From JAVVHH01 sp965199665 (GTDB taxonomy: Bacteria > Pseudomonadota > Alphaproteobacteria > Acetobacterales > Acetobacteraceae), in contig OZ241208.1 in assembly GCA_965199665.1 (NCBI GenBank), forward strand, positions 2,232,001 through 2,296,000: 64,000 nucleotides of DNA. The letters are read 5' to 3'. Positions 37,343 through 47,325 of this stretch are shown in pieces (position 1 is the first letter of the stretch; every line of letters starts with the position of its first letter). The notes beneath the pieces were generated by a model, which saw only the letters and a program-made list of their open reading frames with translations, was not told the DNA's origin and ran no database searches. The position numbers and the translations under genes were made by a program.

Positions 37343-39433
37343 GTGGGGTCGCTCAGCAGCACCGTCGTCAGCCTCGGCTTCTACGCTCCGATCGTTTGCT
37401 CATTCATCTACGGGGTGCTCGCCCTTTTCATCGGCGCAAGGGGACGGCGCACCGGTAACGTCGCACTTGCCGTCTGTTGCGCCGTAACATCGGTTTGGGC
37501 GATCGTTACGTCTATTTGGTGGAGCGCCTCGCTCACCGGCGTTTCGGAGCTGACTGACGCGACGCGCGTATTGTCTTGGTACGCTTACCTTCTGTTCCTC
37601 TATCGCAAGTCCGCAGTGGCACCGGACTGGCAAGTTCGTGTCTTCGCATGGATCGGCGTTGTGGCGCTCGCTGGAATCGTCGTCCACTCGCAACTCGTGC
37701 CGCCAACGTCCGAATACACTCTTTTTTCGTTTCCGATCGTCGTTCGCCTGATCCTGCTGATCTTCGAACTTCTGCTCATCGAGAACCTCTATCTCAACCT
37801 GCCGGAAGACGCGCGATGGCACATTGCCCTCCCCTGCGTCCTACTCGGCGGCATCGCCTGTCTCGACATTCTCATTGTCGCTGACGCGGCGCTTTATCAT
37901 CGCCTGTCCATCACGCTCGGTCTGGTCCGGATCGTCAGTTTTCTGGTTATCGCCCCCTTCCTGATCTTGGCCGCATTCCGAGAGCAGAGATGGCATCAGC
38001 CGGTCCGTCTCTCCCGGGCCGTCGTATTTCACAGCGCGACGCTCGTGCTGAGCGGATCCGTGTTGTTCGCCCTCGCGCTGATCGGCGAGGCGCTTCGCTT
38101 GTTTAACGACGAGCTCGGCTGGATCGCAGAGCTCAGCCTCATCTTCACCGGACTCCTCGGGATCGTGCTGCTGCTGAGTTCACGATCCGCACGCTCCATG
38201 CTCCAACGCATCGTCTCCAAACACTTTTTTGCCGATCGCTACGATTATCGCCACCAGTGGCTTCGATGCATATCGACGCTGGCCGGCACCGTTTCGAACG
38301 AGCGTCTGAGCCTGGCTAACCGGGCGATCCGCGCCGTCGCGGATGTCGTAGACAGCCCAAGTGGCTGCCTATTTCTGGTTGAAGAAGCGGGCGGTGGGTT
38401 GGTCTGGGCCGGGTCATGGAACATGCCGGAACCGCCCGCGTCGCTACAAGTCGCGGCTTCGCTCAAACCCATTCTCATCGAGAATAAAATCGTCGAACTC
38501 AGCCGCGCATCACAGCCGGGAACCGAAGCTGTGACGATACCTGGTCTCGGCTCGCCCTGGTTGGCGGTGCCGTTGTTGCGCCCCGTCGGCGCTGTCGGCG
38601 TCGTTGTCGTCGGCCGTCCCCGTGTGTCGTTTCAGTTAGACGACGAGGTCTTCAATTTATTGCAGGTGGTCGGCCGCGAGGTCGCAACCCATCTGGCCGA
38701 GCAGCGAGCGACCGAGACGGTCGCGCAGACGAAGAGCTTGCATGAATTCAGCAAGAATTTCGCTTTTGTCGCTCACGACATCAAGAACGTCTCAAGCCAA
38801 TTAGGACTTCTTTTACAGAATGCGGAGCAACATATCGGAAATCCGGAGTTTCAGAGTGACATGATCCAGACCGTTCGCGCTTCGGTGTCAAAAATCGACG
38901 CCTTATTGCGACGGCTCAAGCAGCAGACCAGCACCCGCGCGGCCGAGTTCATCAACCCGATCGCGCGAATGGAAGCGATCACGGAGGCCCTGAACAAGCG
39001 AAGTATGGTCGTGCGCCTGACTCAGGACGGCGGCAGTGGCGCCTCAGCGATGAATGGCGAAGCCTTCGACGCCGTTGTGACGCACCTCATCAATAATGCG
39101 GCCGAAGCGAGTGCCGATCGTGAGGTGCATGTGTCCATTGAACATCACTTGGACGGGATCGTCATCGACATCACAGACCGGGGCAGCGGAATGACAGCTG
39201 CGTTCATCCGAGACGAACTCTTCACCCCGTTCCGGACCACCAAAACGGGCGGATCCGGCATCGGCGCATTTCAAGCTCGTGAACTTGTCCGCGAAGCAGC
39301 GGGGCAACTCGTTGTCATCAGCACACCAGGCACGGGGACCACCATGCGCGTCATCCTGCCTCGTCCAGATATCGAGCGGACCGATGCGGCCGCCGACGCT
39401 GTCTGGCTTCAAGCTGGAACCCAATATGCCTGA
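37343..39433 (+). CDS. prsK: PEP-CTERM system sensor histidine kinase PrsK
   Basis: 696 residues from GTG 37343, two bases after the sugar-transferase stop. The first 300 residues hold about eight membrane helices (MASE-like), then a GAF domain (about 310-460) and a kinase core. The phospho-acceptor is His478 in FVAHDIKNVSSQ; the ATP site includes VTHLINNAAEA, DITDRGSGM and GGSGIGAFQARELV. By family it senses an unknown signal and phosphorylates PrsR next to it. Confidence 0.93.
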   Translation: MGSLSSTVVSLGFYAPIVCSFIYGVLALFIGARGRRTGNVALAVCCAVTSVWAIVTSIWWSASLTGVSELTDATRVLSWYAYLLFLYRKSAVAPDWQVRVFAWIGVVALAGIVVHSQLVPPTSEYTLFSFPIVVRLILLIFELLLIENLYLNLPEDARWHIALPCVLLGGIACLDILIVADAALYHRLSITLGLVRIVSFLVIAPFLILAAFREQRWHQPVRLSRAVVFHSATLVLSGSVLFALALIGEALRLFNDELGWIAELSLIFTGLLGIVLLLSSRSARSMLQRIVSKHFFADRYDYRHQWLRCISTLAGTVSNERLSLANRAIRAVADVVDSPSGCLFLVEEAGGGLVWAGSWNMPEPPASLQVAASLKPILIENKIVELSRASQPGTEAVTIPGLGSPWLAVPLLRPVGAVGVVVVGRPRVSFQLDDEVFNLLQVVGREVATHLAEQRATETVAQTKSLHEFSKNFAFVAHDIKNVSSQLGLLLQNAEQHIGNPEFQSDMIQTVRASVSKIDALLRRLKQQTSTRAAEFINPIARMEAITEALNKRSMVVRLTQDGGSGASAMNGEAFDAVVTHLINNAAEASADREVHVSIEHHLDGIVIDITDRGSGMTAAFIRDELFTPFRTTKTGGSGIGAFQARELVREAAGQLVVISTPGTGTTMRVILPRPDIERTDAAADAVWLQAGTQYA

Positions 39434-40829
39434 CAAACCCAAACTCCTGATTGTCGAGGATGATCTCGGGTTGTGCAGCCAATATCGGTGGGCATTTCCC
39501 GACTGTCAGATCCTGTTCGCCCACAACCGGGAACAAGCTGTCACCATCGCCACCAAAGAGCGACCCGGCGTCGCCATCATGGACCTCGGCCTGCCGCCCG
39601 ACCCCGACGGCGTGACGGAAGGGTTTGCTACGCTCGACAGCCTGATGCGTCTCTCGCGGCAGATGAAGATCATCATCGCGACCAGTCATGACGATCGGAG
39701 CTATGCGCTTCGTGCGATTGCAGCAGGCGCATACGATTTCTGCGAAAAACCGATCGACATTCAAGTCCTCAATACAATCGTCCAGCGCGGGTTACGGCTT
39801 CGCTTGCTGGAGGACGAGAACCGGCGACTGACCGAGTCGATCGCCTCTTCACCGATCAAGAAAATCATCACCGCCGATGAGGGCATGCTGAAGATATGCC
39901 GCGACATCGAGAAGCTTTCGAACGCGAATGTTTCCGTGCTTCTTCTTGGTGAGAGCGGCACCGGCAAAGAAGCGCTGTCTCGGGCATTGCATGACCTTGG
40001 CCCGCGTGCAAAACAGCCCTTCGTGGCACTGAACTGCGGCGCCATACCCGAAAATCTCTTGGAGAGTGAGCTCTTCGGCTACGAGCGTGGTGCATTCACC
40101 GGTGCCGTTAAGCAGACCCAGGGCCGAATCGAGCTCGCGAATAAGGGCACCCTCTTTCTCGATGAGATCGGCGATCTCCCTCATCAGCTGCAGGTAAAGC
40201 TACTCCGTTTCCTGCAAGATCAAGTCGTCGAGCGGATTGGAGGACGTCAGCCCATTCAGGTCGACGTTCGTGTGGTCTCAGCGACGAACCTGCAGCTCCA
40301 GGACCGGGTCGATGGCGGCCAGTTTCGCGGCGACCTCTTCTATCGTCTGAATCCAATCACTCTCCGGATCCCTCCTTTGCGCGATCGCGATGGTGATGCC
40401 GTCCTGCTAGCACGTTTTTTTCTGTCCCAACTCAACCACGAGTACAAGCGGAACATTCGCGGCTTCACGGACGACGCGCTGTCAGCGCTCGGTAGCTATG
40501 GCTGGCCAGGGAACATCCGCGAATTGGAAAATCGGCTGAAGCGAGCCGTATTGATGTCGGATTCTACTCTAATCACCGCTGCGGATCTCGAGCTGGCCAA
40601 CAACGAAGAAGATTTGGCAACATTCGATCTACGAACCGCCCGTGCGCGCGCCGAACGAAACGTGATCAGGCGAGCACTCTCTCGATGCGACGGACAAATG
40701 TCGGCAGCTGCTCGTCTCCTTGGTGTCAGTCGTCCGACGCTGTATGCTCTCCTCGAAGCCCACGGGCTGTCTGCCACGGCCGTCGACCACGACGCACTCC
40801 CCGATCAAACGTCAGCAACACAAGGCTGA
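39426..40829 (+). CDS. prsR: PEP-CTERM system sigma54-dependent response regulator PrsR
   Basis: 467 residues. Receiver domain 1-120 (Asp53 phosphoacceptor in IMDLGLPP, Lys108 in CEKPI), AAA+ domain about 140-380 with Walker A GESGTGKEAL and the sigma54 contact motif GAFTGA (222-227), then a Fis-type helix-turn-helix at the end (SAAARLLGVSRPTLYALLEAHG). The ATG overlaps the PrsK stop by 8 bp. An upstream in-frame extension lies in prsK and is rejected. It is the likely activator of the sigma54-like promoters at 35.7-35.95 kb. Confidence 0.95.
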   Translation: MPDKPKLLIVEDDLGLCSQYRWAFPDCQILFAHNREQAVTIATKERPGVAIMDLGLPPDPDGVTEGFATLDSLMRLSRQMKIIIATSHDDRSYALRAIAAGAYDFCEKPIDIQVLNTIVQRGLRLRLLEDENRRLTESIASSPIKKIITADEGMLKICRDIEKLSNANVSVLLLGESGTGKEALSRALHDLGPRAKQPFVALNCGAIPENLLESELFGYERGAFTGAVKQTQGRIELANKGTLFLDEIGDLPHQLQVKLLRFLQDQVVERIGGRQPIQVDVRVVSATNLQLQDRVDGGQFRGDLFYRLNPITLRIPPLRDRDGDAVLLARFFLSQLNHEYKRNIRGFTDDALSALGSYGWPGNIRELENRLKRAVLMSDSTLITAADLELANNEEDLATFDLRTARARAERNVIRRALSRCDGQMSAAARLLGVSRPTLYALLEAHGLSATAVDHDALPDQTSATQG

Positions 40830-40832
40830 ATC

Positions 40833-43604
40833 ATGCGCAAAGTTCTGCTTGCCTCAACGGTGCTCGTCCTCGTCGCGGCTGGCGCCGGCGGATGGTACGT
40901 CCTAGAGCATCGCGATCCGCTGCAGCAAGCCAAAGTTCAGCTCTCGAAGGGCGATATTCGGAGTGCTGGACTACAACTGCGGACCGCGGTGCGTGATAAC
41001 CCGTCGAGCGCCGAAGCGCATGCATTGCTGGCACAGCTTTACGTTGCGTCAAACGACCCAATCGCCGCCGAGCACGAAGTCAAGCAGGCGATGATGCTAC
41101 ACTGGGACCAGGCGAGTTCGCTTGCGGTACTGAGCCAGGCGTACATGCGGCAGGGCAAGTGGTCGGAGATACTTGCGGAGATCCCGACCAAGGGTGCGAC
41201 ACCGGAGCAAACTGCTTATTATTTGATGACCCGCTCGGTAGCGGAGCGTGGCCTCAAGAACGTCGATGCATCGTCAAAGACACTGGCCGAGGCCGAGCGT
41301 CTCGCGCCGCAGAACGCTGAAATCCACCTCGTTGCCGCCCGCTTCGCACAACAAGACGGCCAAGCGGATCGTGCGTTGGATCAGGTCAATCGTTCGCTCG
41401 CCATTGAGCCGACGCGGACCGACGCTCTTCAGCTCAAATCGCAACTCCTCCTCGCCAAAGGTGATCGTGACGGCGCGATGGCCGAGTTGACCCGGGCGGT
41501 CGAGAGCGCCCCCGCTCGCCTTGACCTGAAAGTCGAGCGCGCCGCCGTCAATCTGAGCCTGAACGAGGATGCCAAAGCTAAGGCCGATGTCTCCGCCGTG
41601 CTCGAGCGCGACCCGAAGAACGTGCCCGCACGCTTCGTTAATGCCGTGCTGCTCATCCGGCAGTCGAAGTTCAACGAAGCCGACACGGAGCTTCAGCAGA
41701 TTGACCCGGTGTTGGACCAATTCCAGCGCGGTTTGTACTTCAAGGCGATGGTGAAGTCTCGACTTGGGCTTTTCGCCCAGGCCGAAGATGCGATCCTGAC
41801 CTATATTAATCGGATGCCGGCCGATCCGGATGGCGTTCGGCTCCTGGCTCAGATCGAGCTGACTACCAAACATGCCGCCCGGGCTATCCCTTATCTTCTG
41901 CGCTCAATCGAGAACGGTCAGCGTGATGCCGAGACGCTCGACCTCCTCGGACGCGCATACGCCATGGAAGGCAAGTCGCGCGAGGCCGAGGCGTCGTTTC
42001 AGAAGGCGTCCGAGGTTGCCAAGAACCCGACCGACCTGACCCGGCTGGCCTCAGCTCGCCTGCAGGTCGGCGACCTCGCCGGCGCCGCGAGCGACCTGCA
42101 ACAGTCGCTCGACATTGCACCGGCGCAGCCCGGCGCGGGCGAGGCTTTGGTCGCCACGGCCCTCCGTCTGGGTCAGATCGAACGCGCCCAGCAAGCACTG
42201 GACCAGTTGCGGCAGCGATCTGGCGAGACCGAGTCGGTCGGAAATCTAACTGGCTTGATCAAGCTGGCCCAATTGGACCCGCAAGGCGCACTGACCGCGT
42301 TCAGCGACACGGCAAAGCGCTTTCCCGATGCAATTGCCCCGAAGATCAATCAAGCCAAGGTCCTGCTTCAGCTTAATCGTCCGGCGGACGCGTTGCCACT
42401 ACTGCAGTCCGTGCTCGCCAAGTCGCCCGCACAGGCCGACGCGTTGACGCTCTACGCGCAAGTGCTCGTTCAGCAAGGCCGCGGACCGGAAGCTCTCGAG
42501 GCAGCCGACCGGGCGCGCAAGGCCGACCCGACCAACCTCGGTCTCGTCAATGGCCAAGCTCAACTCTATGCCCGCATGCAACAATTTCCGAAAGCCATCG
42601 AGGTCATCAACAGTGCTAAGGTGAACGATAAGGTTCCCACGCAACTCTTGCCGACCCTTGCGAGCATTCAACTCGCGGCCGGGCAGACCACGGAAGCCAA
42701 GCAGACCTTTGCCGAACTGATCGCAGCCGAACCCAACAACGTTCCGGCCATACTGGGCGACGTCGATCTCCTCATTCGTTTGCAGGATTACCAAGCCGCT
42801 CGCCAACTTCTCGACGCTGCGATCCAGCGGCAGCCCGCGCTTCTCCCGCTTCAACAGGCACGCGTACGCATCGATCTGGTCGACAAGGGCATCGACACCG
42901 CCACGCAAACTGCCGATCGTCTCATGAGCAATCAGAGCTTGATGCCAACGGCAGCAAGCTTGAAAGGCGGTCTCTTCATGGGATCGCAGCGCTACAAGGA
43001 GGCTGCAGCCGAATTCCGCACCCAGTACGAGCGTAATCCGTCCTCCACTCTCGCCGTCGCGCTGGCTCAGGCGTTGAATTCGGCCGGCGATGCCAACGGC
43101 GCAGCGACTGCCCTGTTGAAATGGCAAGCGACGCACCCGGACGACCCGGCGGTCGCCCAGATGCTTGGCACGCTGGACATCACCGCGCATCGTTACGACT
43201 CCGCCGAACGCAATCTTCAGGTCGCGCTAAAAGCTGCCCCGAACGATCTCGTGGCACTCAACAACCTTGCGTGGATCTACCAGCAGAAGGGTGACAAGCG
43301 GGCCCGGGAATATGCGCAGCGCGCCTTTGAGCAGGCGCCGACCCCGGAGGTGACCGACACGCTTGCCTGGATCTTGGTGCAACAGGGCGACGCAGCCAAG
43401 GCGTTGCCGCTCCTGCAATCGGCCGTCGCAGCCCGCCCGCAGAACCCGTCTCTGAAATACCATCTCGCCGTCGCGCTCAAAGACGTCGGCCGCCCCGCCG
43501 AAGCGATTGAGGTCGTTCGCCCGGTCGTCGGCAGCGCTGATCAGTTCGACGAGCGACCCGCCGCTCAAGCACTGCTGGACGAACTGGCGAAGTCGAAGCC
43601 TTGA
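40833..43604 (+). CDS. prsT: PEP-CTERM system TPR protein PrsT
   Basis: 923 residues, mostly twenty or more tetratricopeptide repeats. The N-terminus has a single hydrophobic stretch (LLASTVLVLVAAGAGGWYVL) that can be a signal anchor. Most described PrsT proteins are lipoproteins, but no lipobox Cys is present here, so this one should stay in the inner membrane facing the periplasm. It probably scaffolds export or substrate proteins. It starts four bases after prsR. Confidence 0.9.
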   Translation: MRKVLLASTVLVLVAAGAGGWYVLEHRDPLQQAKVQLSKGDIRSAGLQLRTAVRDNPSSAEAHALLAQLYVASNDPIAAEHEVKQAMMLHWDQASSLAVLSQAYMRQGKWSEILAEIPTKGATPEQTAYYLMTRSVAERGLKNVDASSKTLAEAERLAPQNAEIHLVAARFAQQDGQADRALDQVNRSLAIEPTRTDALQLKSQLLLAKGDRDGAMAELTRAVESAPARLDLKVERAAVNLSLNEDAKAKADVSAVLERDPKNVPARFVNAVLLIRQSKFNEADTELQQIDPVLDQFQRGLYFKAMVKSRLGLFAQAEDAILTYINRMPADPDGVRLLAQIELTTKHAARAIPYLLRSIENGQRDAETLDLLGRAYAMEGKSREAEASFQKASEVAKNPTDLTRLASARLQVGDLAGAASDLQQSLDIAPAQPGAGEALVATALRLGQIERAQQALDQLRQRSGETESVGNLTGLIKLAQLDPQGALTAFSDTAKRFPDAIAPKINQAKVLLQLNRPADALPLLQSVLAKSPAQADALTLYAQVLVQQGRGPEALEAADRARKADPTNLGLVNGQAQLYARMQQFPKAIEVINSAKVNDKVPTQLLPTLASIQLAAGQTTEAKQTFAELIAAEPNNVPAILGDVDLLIRLQDYQAARQLLDAAIQRQPALLPLQQARVRIDLVDKGIDTATQTADRLMSNQSLMPTAASLKGGLFMGSQRYKEAAAEFRTQYERNPSSTLAVALAQALNSAGDANGAATALLKWQATHPDDPAVAQMLGTLDITAHRYDSAERNLQVALKAAPNDLVALNNLAWIYQQKGDKRAREYAQRAFEQAPTPEVTDTLAWILVQQGDAAKALPLLQSAVAARPQNPSLKYHLAVALKDVGRPAEAIEVVRPVVGSADQFDERPAAQALLDELAKSKP

Positions 43605-44869
43605 CGCCCGGCGTCCAAATCCTGGGAAACCCGGCCAGCCATACTCACAATTACGGCCTGCCGAGGCACGGAGTCGGTCGTCCACGACCTGTGCGGTTGC
43701 TCACGTTCACCACGTTGTTTCCACACGAAGGGCGTCCCAATCATGGGATCTTCGTCGAGAACAGACTGCGCCACCTCGTCGCGAGTGGTGAGGCGATTAG
43801 CACCGTCGTCGCGCCGGTTCCCTGGTTCCCGAGCCGCTCCGCCCGTTTCGGCGATTGGAGCCGCAACGCTCGCGCCGGTCGCGTCGAGACCCGCGACAGG
43901 CTGACCGTATATCATCCCCGGTATGCGGCTATCCCGAAGGCAGGCATGTCGGTGGCCCCGGCCGCGCTATTTGCCGCCGCGCTACCCACCATCCGACGCC
44001 TTGAGGCGAGTGGCGCCGCCTTCGACGCCATCGACGCTCACTACCTCTACCCCGACGGGGTCGCGGCGGTTGCGCTTGGCCGTGTCCTGAGCAAGCCCGT
44101 CGTCGTGACGGCGCGAGGATCCGACGTCACCCAGTTTCCCGACTATCGCGTGCCGCGCCGGATGATCGATTGGGCAATCCGGCACGCCGCCGCGCTGGTG
44201 TCAGTCAGCGCCGGGCTACGCGACGCACTGATTGAGCTTGGCGCTCCGGCCGCGAAGGTCACGGTGCTTCGGAACGGGGTCGATCTCGACCTGTTCCGCC
44301 CCAGCGATCCATTGGCGGCTCGCGCGATCTGGGGTTTCGGCGGCCCGATGCTCCTGTCCGTTGGTCATCTGATCGCGCGCAAACGGCATCATTTCGCCAT
44401 TGAAGCCCTGACTGATCTGCCGGATTGGCGATTGGCCATCGTTGGTGACGGCCCGGAGAGATCGGCGCTCGAAGCGTTGTCGCGCCGACTAAACGTGTCG
44501 GACCGGGTCATCTTTTGCGGTTCGCAGCCGCATTCCGCTCTACCCGGTTTCTACAGCGCCGCCGATCTCTCGATCCTCGCCTCGAGCCGCGAGGGCTGGG
44601 CGAACGTCCTACTCGAGTCGATGGCATGCGGAACGCCGGTTGTCGCAAGCCGTATTCCGGGTAACCCGGAAGTCGTAACGGGCCACGCGGCCGGCGTGAT
44701 CGTCGAGGAGAATTCGGCTGCTTGTTTCGCCGCAACGATCAACTCTTATGCTGCCAACCGCCCAACCCGGCAGGCCACGAGGGCCTACGCAGAACAATTT
44801 GGTTGGGAACCGACGACGCAGGGACAGCTCGAGTTATTTCGCCACGTGATCAAGTCCTCCACTCGCTGA
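43601..44869 (+). CDS. glycosyltransferase family 4, XrtA locus
   Basis: 422 residues from a TTG that overlaps the prsT stop; a GTG at 43691 is an alternative that better matches the family opening RLLTFTTLFPHEGRPNHG. The GT-B features are ARGSDVTQFPDYR, LRNGVDLDLFRP, SVGHLIARKRHH, GDGPERSALEAL and the nucleotide-sugar pocket ASSREGWANVLLESMACGTP. It should add a sugar to the growing repeat unit. It is the last gene of the rightward operon. Confidence 0.88.
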   Translation: MTPGVQILGNPASHTHNYGLPRHGVGRPRPVRLLTFTTLFPHEGRPNHGIFVENRLRHLVASGEAISTVVAPVPWFPSRSARFGDWSRNARAGRVETRDRLTVYHPRYAAIPKAGMSVAPAALFAAALPTIRRLEASGAAFDAIDAHYLYPDGVAAVALGRVLSKPVVVTARGSDVTQFPDYRVPRRMIDWAIRHAAALVSVSAGLRDALIELGAPAAKVTVLRNGVDLDLFRPSDPLAARAIWGFGGPMLLSVGHLIARKRHHFAIEALTDLPDWRLAIVGDGPERSALEALSRRLNVSDRVIFCGSQPHSALPGFYSAADLSILASSREGWANVLLESMACGTPVVASRIPGNPEVVTGHAAGVIVEENSAACFAATINSYAANRPTRQATRAYAEQFGWEPTTQGQLELFRHVIKSSTR

Positions 44870-44873
44870 AGGC

Positions 44874-45290
44874 CTAACGCTCGCCTCCAGCAATCGCCGT
44901 GCGAGCCGAAAGTTCATACGCGTCGGCAAGAAGGCTTAAACGGGCGGTATTCGGCAACTTACGAAACGCATTCAGGAGCAGCTCTTCCTCATTCGAGGTC
45001 GGCGAGACCACCGAACTCGTCCCTTCGTTCTCAAGCAGATCCCCCACCGTGACGCTGAGTGTCTGCGCCAACTTTATCAGGCGTGAGGTCTCAGGAAAAC
45101 AAGTGCCCCATATCCAGGCATGCACAGCGACACGCGACACCTGCATCGTACGGGCAAGGCTCGCCTGCGTGATCCGTTGCTCCGTCATGATCCGTTGTAG
45201 GTTTTGACGAAATCGATCTCGCGACGTATCGGTCTTGATCCTCGCACTTGACCATTCAGCCGAGTCAACCGAACGCGGCGGCGAGGTCAT
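44874..45290 (-). CDS. XRE-type helix-turn-helix regulator
   Basis: 138 residues. The helix-turn-helix is residues about 30-85 (NLQRIMTEQRITQASLARTM, then VSRVAVHAWIWGTCFPETSR). A charged C-terminal stretch (NEEELLLNAFRKLPNTARLS) may dimerise. The ATG at 45290 follows GGGAG; two upstream TTG codons are less likely. It converges with the glycosyltransferase gene by four bases and sits next to the amidotransferase, so it may tune the locus. Confidence 0.87.
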   Translation of the reverse strand: MTSPPRSVDSAEWSSARIKTDTSRDRFRQNLQRIMTEQRITQASLARTMQVSRVAVHAWIWGTCFPETSRLIKLAQTLSVTVGDLLENEGTSSVVSPTSNEEELLLNAFRKLPNTARLSLLADAYELSARTAIAGGER

Positions 45291-45328
45291 CAACAACTCC
45301 CAATTTACGTCATAACGCTCATATCATG

Positions 45329-45340
45329 TCCTCGTGAGGA
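45329..45340. promoter_or_regulatory. 12-bp inverted repeat before the XRE gene
   Basis: TCCTC-GT-GAGGA, 39 bases upstream of the XRE start. On the minus strand it lies between a TTGCTT and a TATGAG 16 bases apart, so it could be an autoregulatory operator. Weak evidence. Confidence 0.3.
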
Positions 45341-45365
45341 AGCAATGTGCAATTTCGAGACGTGC

Positions 45366-47276
45366 TCAGGCCGCCAAGGATCGCTCACTTTGCCGACCTG
45401 CCACGGCCATCTGCAGGAAACCTTCGAACACCAGCAAGAGCCATAGGACGCCGCTGTGATCGAACTGCTCGGAGTCGTGCTCGGAAACCAAACGCTCCAA
45501 CGCCTCGCGTTGAAATAATGTCGAGTCCGCCATGACCGGCCCGAGTAACCGGGCTCGCACTGTCTTCGATTGAGCGCGGAACAGTTCAGCCAAGGATGTC
45601 GCGAAGCCCTGTTTTGGGCGATAAAGGATTTCAGACGGCACGATCGGCTCGAGCGCTTTCTTCAGCACCCACTTTCCCTCCTGCCCCTTGAGCTTCAACT
45701 CCGCCGGCAACCGGAGTCCCCACGATACGAACTCATGGTCCAGAAAAGGCGAACGTACCTCCAGCGAGTGCGCCATGCTGGTCCGATCGACCTTGCTCAG
45801 GATATCGCCGGGCAGATATAGGTTGACGTCGACGAGTTGCGCCGAGAGCAGGCTGTCGGCCTCGTCGTGCTGGGCCATGAGCGAGACGACTTGGTCTGCC
45901 GGGTCGTAGCCGTCGAGCTCCGAGCACAGTGAAGCCGAGAACAACGACCGCCGCTGCGCATGCTGCACCTTGGCGATCGTCCGGTAAAAGCCCAGCGCGC
46001 TATCAAGGCTCAACTCGGTCAGCGTGTGCTTCGCCCGCAGCCAGCGCGGTGCCCAGTCCAGCTTCGGATACGCGCGCGCCAATTGGCCCAGCACCGATCG
46101 CCGCAGCCCGGTCGGAACGAAACGGCGCACCGCCTCGGCCATCTGATGAAACCGGTATCGACGGTAGCCGGCAAACACTTCATCGCCGCCATCGCCCGAA
46201 ATTGCGACCGTCACGTGCCGTCGCGCCAGCGCGCACACCGCTTCCGTCGGCACAGAAGATGAATCCCCAAAGGGCTCGCCAAAGATGGCCGCTTGGCGCC
46301 GCGCTGCCTCCAGGTAGTCAGGAGTGGCAACTTCCTCGTGCTGATCGGTGCCGTAGCGCTTGGCGATAATGCGCGCGAGTGGCGTCTCGTCGTCCGCGCC
46401 GGGAAAGCCGATGGTAAACGTCGCCAGCGGCGCTTCTTGGAGCGACGACGCGGTCGCCACCACCGCACTGCTGTCAACGCCGCCCGATAGGAACGCTCCG
46501 AGCGGCACGTCTGACATCAATCGCTTGCGCGTGCTCGATGTCAGCAACGCTCGCAGTTGCTCGATCGCCGCACCCTCCTCGCAAGGCTCGGCCTGGCTCG
46601 GCGGGGCCCAGTAGCGCTGCGGCACGACGGGTTCGCCGTGGCGAAGCAGGAGAAAATGGGCGGCCGGCAATTTGTGGATTCCGGCGAAAATTGTACGCGG
46701 ATCCGGGACGTAGCCCAGTGCGAAGAAGTCGTCGACGGCGCGAGCATCGATCTCCCGTGATAGGCCAGGCACGGTCGCCAGCGCCGCCAGCTCGGACCCG
46801 AACACAAGCGCGCCCTCCTTCGTCTCGCCATAATAGAGGGGCTTCTTGCCGAGCCGATCACGCGCGATGAACAGGAGGCTTTGGCGACGATCCCACAGCG
46901 CGAAGGCGAACATGCCGTTCAGCCGCTCCAGGCATCGTGGTCCCCAGCTTTCCCACGCGTGGATGACCGCTTCCGTATCGCATCGGTTGCGGAAAACGTG
47001 GCCGAGTGCCTGCAATTCGGGCCGCAGCTCAGGGAAGTTGTAGATCTCGCCATTGAAGACGATGACGACGCTTTCGTCCTCATTGAACATCGGCTGGCTG
47101 CCGCCGGCTATATCGACGATGGAGAGCCGCCTGTGCCCGAACCCGACCCCAGGCTCGACGTGGAAGCCGTCTCCGTCCGGGCCGCGATACGCGATGGCGT
47201 CGTTCATCCGCCGCAGCAATGTGGCGTCGATGTTCCGCTCGGCCTCCTGCTCGAAGATACCGGTAATGCCGCACAT
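45366..47276 (-). CDS. XrtA-associated asparagine synthase-like amidotransferase
   Basis: 636 residues. MCGITGIFEQEA gives the N-terminal nucleophile Cys2 of the glutaminase domain; the synthase domain has the PP-loop LSGGVDSSAVVA and GDGGDEVFAGYRRYR, and KQGFATSLAEL near the end. The exosortase A-associated subgroup (TIGR03108) probably amidates or aminates a sugar acid in the exopolysaccharide rather than making asparagine. It diverges from FkbH. GAGGAGGCC precedes the ATG. Confidence 0.93.
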   Translation of the reverse strand: MCGITGIFEQEAERNIDATLLRRMNDAIAYRGPDGDGFHVEPGVGFGHRRLSIVDIAGGSQPMFNEDESVVIVFNGEIYNFPELRPELQALGHVFRNRCDTEAVIHAWESWGPRCLERLNGMFAFALWDRRQSLLFIARDRLGKKPLYYGETKEGALVFGSELAALATVPGLSREIDARAVDDFFALGYVPDPRTIFAGIHKLPAAHFLLLRHGEPVVPQRYWAPPSQAEPCEEGAAIEQLRALLTSSTRKRLMSDVPLGAFLSGGVDSSAVVATASSLQEAPLATFTIGFPGADDETPLARIIAKRYGTDQHEEVATPDYLEAARRQAAIFGEPFGDSSSVPTEAVCALARRHVTVAISGDGGDEVFAGYRRYRFHQMAEAVRRFVPTGLRRSVLGQLARAYPKLDWAPRWLRAKHTLTELSLDSALGFYRTIAKVQHAQRRSLFSASLCSELDGYDPADQVVSLMAQHDEADSLLSAQLVDVNLYLPGDILSKVDRTSMAHSLEVRSPFLDHEFVSWGLRLPAELKLKGQEGKWVLKKALEPIVPSEILYRPKQGFATSLAELFRAQSKTVRARLLGPVMADSTLFQREALERLVSEHDSEQFDHSGVLWLLLVFEGFLQMAVAGRQSERSLAA

Positions 47277-47325
47277 GGAGGCCTCCTCTTCGTCCGGTCG
47301 GACTGGCGGCGCGAACGAGCTCGCT

